This document shows, one piece after another, positions 59,675 through 64,000 of a DNA stretch of 64,000 nucleotides. Made by a program: the position numbers and the translations under genes. The notes beneath the pieces were generated by a model, which saw only the letters and a program-made list of their open reading frames with translations, did no database searches and was not told the DNA's origin. Numbering within the stretch: position 1 is the stretch's first letter; every line of letters starts with the position of its first letter. The stretch comes from Lentisphaeraceae bacterium (GTDB lineage: Bacteria > Verrucomicrobiota > Kiritimatiellia > RFP12 > DVOR01). Location of the stretch: positions 1 to 64,000 of the forward strand of contig SFJE01000003.1 in NCBI GenBank assembly GCA_004555175.1, written 5' to 3'.

Positions 59675-60996
59675 AATCGTCGCTGATAAAGCTCAAGGAT
59701 AACGGAGACGTGAAAATCTCCGATGACGTCGCGATGAAATTGCGTCGTTATGCTGGGCTTCGTCTTGACGTATTGTGTGGCGAGAATCCTTCGTTGTTGA
59801 TTTTCCCTAATTGCCTTGGGGATAATGGAGATAGGATCAATGAAGGACGGTTGTTCTCTTTGAATGGCGACTGTCTGTCGGTTGGCAACATCGTAGGGTT
59901 CTGGGGTGTTGATGACGTGAATGTTCGCGTCCATTCCCGTTTCGACATGGATGATCGCCAGTATTTCTTCCACTACATGCTTCAGCGCATCTGCAAGGTG
60001 AATGTCATCGATATGCAGACGCTGCCGGATGAAGAGGATTTGTGGGACTTCCTTATCTATTTGTTCCCGATGGCGCTTAAGGGCGCGATGCGTCAGGGCA
60101 TCTTCCGGGCTTATCGAGTGTTTAGATACGATGATGATCAGGTGAGGGGGGCGATTGACGTTGCCCGGTACATTCGGCATGATATTCCCTTTTCAGGACG
60201 TGTTTCGTATTCAACGCGTGAGCATACTGCAGACAATCATGTGATTCAGCTTGTTCGTCATGCGGTAGAATTTATCCGTCGCCGCGCACCGGGTATTCTG
60301 TCTGTTGACGGAGAAATGCGTCAGGCTGTGGACACCATTGTGCAGCTGACGCCAGATTATTCGGAAAAGTCGCGGCAAAGGATTATGGCGGCGAATTTGC
60401 GGCCTGTGCGCCATCCATATTACTCAGCCTATACAGGACTGCAGCGCATTTGCCTTCAGATACTTCGCCATGAAAAGATTGCGTTTGGGGAGAACGACGG
60501 ACGCATTTGCGGCATAGTGTTTGACGCCGCTTGGCTTTGGGAGGAATACCTGAATTCATTATTTGAGGGCGACAAGGGCTTTACTGGTGTGGTGCACCCG
60601 ATGAATAAGACCTGCCAGAATCCGGTCTACTTCTTTGAGCCGAAAAGGGGGCCACATTATCCTGATTTCTATGATGAGAAGCGCCGCGTGGTTATGGATG
60701 CCAAGTATAAGAGTCTTGACAACGGCATTCCTCGTGAGGATTTATTTCAGTTGATTTCCTATATTCATGTAATGGCATACCGATCAGGCGTGTTATTATA
60801 TCCGTCGCACGCTACAGGATTTCATGATGAGGGGCGGCTGAAAGGATTAGGAGGTCGCATTGGCTGGGCTTCGCTCATGGTGCCAAAGGCGGCGGATTGC
60901 GTGGAGTTCAGGAATTTCGAGGCTGCCATCCGCAATAATGAGGGGGAATTTTTAAGATTGCTAGGGGAGCATGATTACGATGACAACCATTCTTGA
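59671..60996 (+). CDS. mcrC: McrC-type nuclease subunit
   Basis: 441 residues. The N-terminal region contacts McrB. The C-terminal PD-(D/E)xK nuclease shows 'HYPDFYDEKRRVVMDAKYKS' (about 330-350), giving Asp and the D-A-K triad. Other family marks are 'VGFWGVDDVNVRVHSRFDMD' and 'GAIDVARYIRHDIPFSGRV'. With McrB it cleaves DNA carrying modified cytosine. It overlaps the beginning of the pglZ remnant by 26 bases. Confidence 0.92.
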   Translation: MKSSLIKLKDNGDVKISDDVAMKLRRYAGLRLDVLCGENPSLLIFPNCLGDNGDRINEGRLFSLNGDCLSVGNIVGFWGVDDVNVRVHSRFDMDDRQYFFHYMLQRICKVNVIDMQTLPDEEDLWDFLIYLFPMALKGAMRQGIFRAYRVFRYDDDQVRGAIDVARYIRHDIPFSGRVSYSTREHTADNHVIQLVRHAVEFIRRRAPGILSVDGEMRQAVDTIVQLTPDYSEKSRQRIMAANLRPVRHPYYSAYTGLQRICLQILRHEKIAFGENDGRICGIVFDAAWLWEEYLNSLFEGDKGFTGVVHPMNKTCQNPVYFFEPKRGPHYPDFYDEKRRVVMDAKYKSLDNGIPREDLFQLISYIHVMAYRSGVLLYPSHATGFHDEGRLKGLGGRIGWASLMVPKAADCVEFRNFEAAIRNNEGEFLRLLGEHDYDDNHS

Positions 60997-61198
60997 GAGA
61001 CTTATTGCAGCGATCCGCAAGGCGGCGGGATACAATTCCGCAGTCGAAGTTGCGCCGTCCTGCATTCTCTGAACAGACAAGGAGAAGCAGTTCGAGGGCG
61101 CGGTCTCGGCACTGCAGAAGAACATGCCGGAACTGCTCGTGTGGGGCAAGTACGACGCCGCACGTCGGCGCGGTCCGACTGTCAAGCCCCCGGCTTAA
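60971..61198 (+). pseudogene. Truncated pglZ-like N-terminus with an in-frame TGA
   Basis: Read from ATG 60971 the frame gives 'MTTILERLIAAIRKAAGYNS', 'VEVAPSCIL', TGA (61070-61072), then 'TDKEKQFEGAVSALQKNMPE' and LLVWGKYDAARRRGPTV. PglZ-family phosphatase proteins of BREX-like systems open in this way (Y-N...VAP..ILW-TDK..Q), with Trp where the TGA stands, so TGG to TGA is the simplest change. The frame ends at TAA 61198 after 75 codons, directly at the right inverted repeat; the alkaline-phosphatase-like body is gone. It overlaps mcrC, which indicates an originally coupled mcrB-mcrC-pglZ operon. Confidence 0.65.
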
Positions 61199-61337
61199 GG
61201 CACCCTTATCTCGGAAATTTCTGGGATAAATTATTCCCGATAGTGAACGAGGCCAATGAGCAGTAGGGGAAAATAAATCTCGGGAAGTGAAAAAAGAATA
61301 GGGAGACTTTTCAGTTTCCGCTACAATAGCGGTTGAC
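61199..61337. repeat. Right inverted repeat of the McrBC island
   Basis: The inverse counterpart of 57690-57824. It starts at the base after the pglZ remnant's stop and is followed within two bases by repeat X copy 2. Confidence 0.88.
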
Positions 61338-61339
61338 CA

Positions 61340-61578
61340 CATACTCCTTTCACGTTAGACAGTTTCAACCGCTCAAGCGCTGCCATTGTATCACACCTCC
61401 GCGCTGGGTTAACTCGCTTCCCGGGCGACTTGAATGAATAAGGCCCCGTCTTGTTGCCAATAAGACGGGGTCTTGTTGCGAATAAGACGGGGTCTTGTTG
61501 CCAATAAGACGGGGTCTTATTAGTTGCGCTCCGCCGAGCGGTTAGTTCTCTCCGCGGGGCGTGATAATCCGCGCCGCC
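61340..61578. repeat. 239-bp dispersed repeat X, copy 2, with 22-bp-period array 4
   Basis: A gapless match to 44336-44574. Units of 22 bases begin at 61437, 61459, 61481 and 61503; the first carries gccccgtctt, the others aagacggggtctt. Read on the minus strand the left edge again ends aaaggagtatg. No gene lies within it. Confidence 0.9.
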
Positions 61579-61622
61579 CTTTCATGGCCCACAGGCCCCC
61601 GGGAAATCTGGAAACGCCCCGC

Positions 61623-61664
61623 GTCATCTGTCACCTCTCATCTCTCATCTGTCATCTGTCATCT
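61623..61664. repeat. Heptad array K upstream of thi4
   Basis: Six 7-base words in tandem: gtcatct, gtcacct, ctcatct, ctcatct, gtcatct, gtcatct. They are preceded by ccccgcg, a remnant of the core end. Only one arm is present. Confidence 0.75.
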
Positions 61665-61671
61665 TACATTA

Positions 61672-61680
61672 TGATATACT
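61672..61680 (+). promoter_or_regulatory. Extended -10 promoter of thi4-thiE
   Basis: TGATATACT, hexamer 61675-61680, 36 bases before the GTG start. No thiamine (TPP) riboswitch is visible in the short leader. Confidence 0.55.
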
Positions 61681-61716
61681 TGCGCGCACAGTTTTTCCAT
61701 GCAGAAAGGACAAGCC

Positions 61717-62499
61717 GTGAGTACAGTAATGGAAGAGACGATTTCCAGCGCGATTGTGCGCTCGTTTTTCAAGAAGTTTGAGAGTCACCTGGCCGTGGAT
61801 GTGGGCATCGTGGGGGCGGGTCCCTCGGGGTTGGTGGCGGCGAAGTATCTGGCGGATATGGGGCTGAAGGTGGCGATGTTCGAGAGCAAGCTTGCGCCCG
61901 GCGGCGGCACCTGGGGCGGCGGCATGCTCTTTAATGAGGTGGTGGTGCAGGATGATGCCGCGCCGATCCTCCACGACTTCAATATTACAACCGTGAACCT
62001 GGGCAACGGCTATCACACCCTCGACTCGGTGGAGATGGCCTCGGGCCTCATCTTCGGCGCGCGCAAGGCCGGCGCCACCATCTTCAACACCATGTGCGTG
62101 GAGGACATCTGCGTGCGCGAAGGGAAGGTCTGCGGCCTGGTGGTGAATTGGAACCCGGTCCGCCGGCTGGAGATGCACGTCGACCCGGTGGTCGTGACGG
62201 CGCGCGCGGTGCTCGATGGCACCGGCCACCCCTCGGAGATTGTCCACAAGGCGGTCGACAAGGCCGGCATCAAGGTCGATTCGCCCACCGGTGGAATTAT
62301 GGGCGAGAAGCCGATGTGGATGGAAGATGGCGAGCGCACCACCGTCATCAACACCAAGCGCCTCTATCCCGGGCTCTACGCCTCGGGCATGGCCGCGAAC
62401 AATGTCCAGGGCGGCTTCCGGATGGGGCCCATCTTCGGCGGCATGCTCAAGTCCGGCAAGAAGGTGGCCGAGCTCATCGCTGCCGACCTGCGGGCGTAA
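61717..62499 (+). CDS. thi4: Thiazole synthase Thi4, sulfide-dependent (His) type
   Basis: 260 residues from GTG 61717 (AGAAAGGA 6 bases upstream); an ATG at 61699 has no ribosome site. It is a FAD/NAD-binding fold: 'VDVGIVGAGPSGLVAAKYLA' near the start, then 'FESKLAPGGGTWGGGMLFN', and 'SGMAANNVQGGFRMGPIFGG' at the end. It makes the thiamine thiazole from NAD, glycine and a sulfur source. At 'LEMHVDP' the residue (His154) stands where yeast Thi4 has its sacrificial Cys, so this is expected to be the catalytic form using free sulfide, which fits an anaerobe. thiE follows 6 bases later. Confidence 0.9.
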   Translation: MSTVMEETISSAIVRSFFKKFESHLAVDVGIVGAGPSGLVAAKYLADMGLKVAMFESKLAPGGGTWGGGMLFNEVVVQDDAAPILHDFNITTVNLGNGYHTLDSVEMASGLIFGARKAGATIFNTMCVEDICVREGKVCGLVVNWNPVRRLEMHVDPVVVTARAVLDGTGHPSEIVHKAVDKAGIKVDSPTGGIMGEKPMWMEDGERTTVINTKRLYPGLYASGMAANNVQGGFRMGPIFGGMLKSGKKVAELIAADLRA

Positions 62500-62505
62500 G
62501 GCGCG

Positions 62506-63129
62506 ATGGACGCCTTCGGCCTCTACCTGGTCATCACCAACCCGGTCACCTCCTACGAGGCGGTGGCCGAGGCGGCGGTGAAGGCCCGCTTGCGCTACAT
62601 CCAGTTGCGCATGAAGCACGCCGCGCGCGAGGTCCTCGTGGACACCGGGCGCAACCTGCGCGCGATTACCGCCGGCACCGAGACGCGCTTTATCGTCAAT
62701 GACGACCCGGCGCTCGCCGTTGAGGTCGGGGCCGATGGCGTGCACCTGGGGCAGGGCGATATGCCGCTGCCCGAGGCGCGTGCGCGCTTCCCCGAACTCA
62801 ACATCTTTGGCCTCTCCACCCACTCCTATGCGCAGATGGAGGCCGCCAAGGCTGTGAAGCCCGACTACGCCGGCGTGGGGCCGGTCTACGCCACCCCCAC
62901 CAAGGAGATCCCCGATCCGACCCTCGGCCCTGCCGAGGCTGGGCGCATCGTCCAGGCCTCCCCGTGGCCGACGGTGGCCATTGGCGGGATCGACGAGGCG
63001 CGATTGCCGGAGGTTCTCCGCGCTGGGGCCATCAACTTCTCGGTGGTGCGCGCGGTCTGCCAAGCGCAGGACCCATACGCCGCCATCTGCCGGCTGCAGG
63101 CGATTTGGCGCGCCGAGCGAGGGTGCTAG
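62506..63129 (+). CDS. thiE: Thiamine-phosphate synthase
   Basis: A 207-residue TIM barrel that joins thiazole phosphate and HMP pyrophosphate. 'GLYLVITNP' opens the barrel. 'RYIQLRMKHAAREVLVDTGR', 'RFIVNDDPALAVEVGADGVH', 'LGQGDMPLPEAR', 'YAGVGPVYATPTKEI' and 'TVAIGGIDEARLPEVLRAGA' are the family blocks, including the pyrophosphate-binding and Mg-binding Asp residues. Cotranscribed with thi4. Confidence 0.93.
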   Translation: MDAFGLYLVITNPVTSYEAVAEAAVKARLRYIQLRMKHAAREVLVDTGRNLRAITAGTETRFIVNDDPALAVEVGADGVHLGQGDMPLPEARARFPELNIFGLSTHSYAQMEAAKAVKPDYAGVGPVYATPTKEIPDPTLGPAEAGRIVQASPWPTVAIGGIDEARLPEVLRAGAINFSVVRAVCQAQDPYAAICRLQAIWRAERGC

Positions 63130-63132
63130 GCT

Positions 63133-64000
63133 ATGTTGACGCGTCTGGTCGTGCGGAACTTGGCGGTGGTCGAGGCGGCAGAGGTCGCCTTCGGCCCCGG
63201 ACTGAATGTCATCAGCGGCGAGACCGGCGCCGGCAAGTCGGTCCTGATGGGGGCGCTGCATCTGCTCTTGGGCTCGCGGGCTGACCGAAGCGTGGTGCGC
63301 ACGGGGACCGAGGAGGCGCGGGTGAGTGCCGAATGGTCACTCACGCCAGAGACGCAGCAAGCCATCGACGCGCTTCTCTCCGAGGCGGACATCGACCCGT
63401 GCGAGGGCGGGCTATTGCTCATTCAGCGCACGCTCTCGGCCGCCGGCACGGGGCGCATCCGCGTGAATAACTGCCCAGCCACCGCGGGACTCCTCCGCCA
63501 GCTTGCCCCCCGCTTGGCCGACATCCACGGCCCCAACGATAACCTCTCCTTGCTCGACGAGGCCTTTCAGCTCCACCTTCTGACCGCCTTCGCCGATGCG
63601 CCGGACGAGGTCGCCGCCTACGCCCTGGCTTGGCAGCGCTTCACCGCCGCCGAGGCTCGCCTGGCCGCGCTTCAGGGCGATCCCGCCGAGCGCGAGGCCG
63701 AGGCCGAGCGTCTAGCCGAAGCCCTCGCCGACTTTCGGGCCATCAACCCCACCGAGGCCGACGGCGAGGAACTCATCGAGCGCCACGCCCAGGCCGCCAA
63801 TGCCGGCGAAATCCTCGCCCTGGGCAACGCCCTCACCGATGCCCTCACCGATGGCGAAGCCCCCGCCTCCGAGCAGCTTCAAGCCATTCAGCGCGAACTG
63901 CGCAACCTCGCCCGCCTCCTCCCCGAAGCCGGCGATTGGGCCAATGAACTTGCCGGCATCCAAGCGCAACTTCAGGAGCTCTCGCGCGCGATGGCCGAGC
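63133..64000 (+). CDS. recN: DNA repair protein RecN, N-terminal part (cut by window end)
   Basis: 289 residues are visible from ATG 63133, 3 bases after the thiE stop. It is SMC-like: Walker A 'LNVISGETGAGKSVLMGALH' (about 25-44), then 'LLLGSRADRSVVRTGTEEA', Q-loop region 'LLIQRTLSAAGTGRIRVNN' and 'LADIHGPNDNLSLLDEAFQL', followed by the start of the coiled coil. RecN works at double-strand breaks with RecA. The canonical 'HGQHEHQ' appears here as HGPNDN. The rest, including Walker B, lies outside the window. Confidence 0.92.
   Translation, partial: MLTRLVVRNLAVVEAAEVAFGPGLNVISGETGAGKSVLMGALHLLLGSRADRSVVRTGTEEARVSAEWSLTPETQQAIDALLSEADIDPCEGGLLLIQRTLSAAGTGRIRVNNCPATAGLLRQLAPRLADIHGPNDNLSLLDEAFQLHLLTAFADAPDEVAAYALAWQRFTAAEARLAALQGDPAEREAEAERLAEALADFRAINPTEADGEELIERHAQAANAGEILALGNALTDALTDGEAPASEQLQAIQRELRNLARLLPEAGDWANELAGIQAQLQELSRAMAE

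Noticed and set aside
61070..61072. TGA recoding (Trp or selenocysteine) in the pglZ-like frame
   Set aside because: TGA serves as a normal stop in other genes here (for example mcrC at 60994-60996), no SECIS-like hairpin is apparent, and the frame ends 42 codons later anyway.
60908..61342. Minus-strand 144-codon frame through the right island repeat
   Set aside because: Only the part in the repeat is conserved; the remainder is antisense to mcrC and the pglZ remnant. The repeat-encoded peptide is reported as a finding instead.
61437..61522. Rho-independent terminators made by the 22-bp units
   Set aside because: The hairpins lack a U-run and most arrays lie between divergent gene starts, so plain termination does not explain them; kept as repeats.

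Overview
The window is one 64 kb piece of a GC-rich bacterial chromosome with Gram-negative envelope genes: Tol-Pal, Tat, MreBCD-PBP2, a lipoprotein and a type IV pilus motor cluster. A PVC-superphylum bacterium (Kiritimatiellota, Lentisphaerota or Verrucomicrobiota relative, probably anaerobic) fits best. The reasons are a secreted cytochrome c/sulfatase-modifying-factor hybrid protein, a His-type Thi4, a eukaryote-like IleRS, a eukaryote-type hexokinase and a ferredoxin. This placement is inference; no rRNA gene is present. Both ends cut genes.

Layout. 1-0.7 kb: AT-rich 3' end of a foreign-looking ATP-binding protein. 1.3-4.8 kb: malic enzyme, split ChrA pair, ComF. 4.9-9.4 kb: PilB-PilT-PilB ATPase operon. 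9.85-11 kb: DUF4143 ATPase between 18-bp direct repeats. 11.1-19.8 kb (minus): IleRS, an S23-like four-helix protein inside an inverted-repeat element, PTS IIA, class IV aminotransferase, LysRS, transketolase. 20.1-23.4 kb (minus): 1098-residue secreted hybrid protein. 23.8-28.9 kb: tolB, pal, tatB, tatC, an RdgC-like protein and an unknown. 29-32 kb: AAA ATPase (minus), efp and a TPR protein (plus). 32.2-44.3 kb (minus): PBP2-mreD-mreC-mreB, two unknown envelope proteins, MTA/SAH nucleosidase, a DUF1343 (NamZ-like) muramidase, methyltransferase, Nudix, a coiled-coil protein and a cation efflux protein. 44.6-52.1 kb (plus): AroK-AroB fusion, hexokinase, ferredoxin, Orn/Lys/Arg decarboxylase, unknown membrane protein, methyltransferase. 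52.3-57.4 kb (minus): NERD-helicase, pyrD, nusB, ribH, ribBA behind an FMN riboswitch. 57.7-61.3 kb: McrBC restriction island bounded by 135-bp inverted repeats and ending in a broken pglZ fragment. 61.7-64 kb: thi4, thiE, recN (cut).

The most unusual content lies between the genes. At least eight intergenic elements share a 15-base core (ccgtcgcggaacgcg or a one-base variant) joined to tandem heptanucleotides of general form CTNNCNN, usually arranged as inverted arms. The word is constant within an arm but differs between loci. One element carries the four-helix-bundle gene between its arms, and another pair brackets the NERD-helicase. Other dispersed families are 22-bp-period arrays sitting between divergent promoters, a 239-bp repeat present twice without gaps, and 9-bp-period arrays. 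Several coding ends are made of these repeats.

Transcription signals are consistent: an extended -10 (TGnTATAAT-like) precedes most operons, often with no clear -35, and several genes (tolB, the aminotransferase, the cation efflux gene, the decarboxylase) look leaderless or nearly so.
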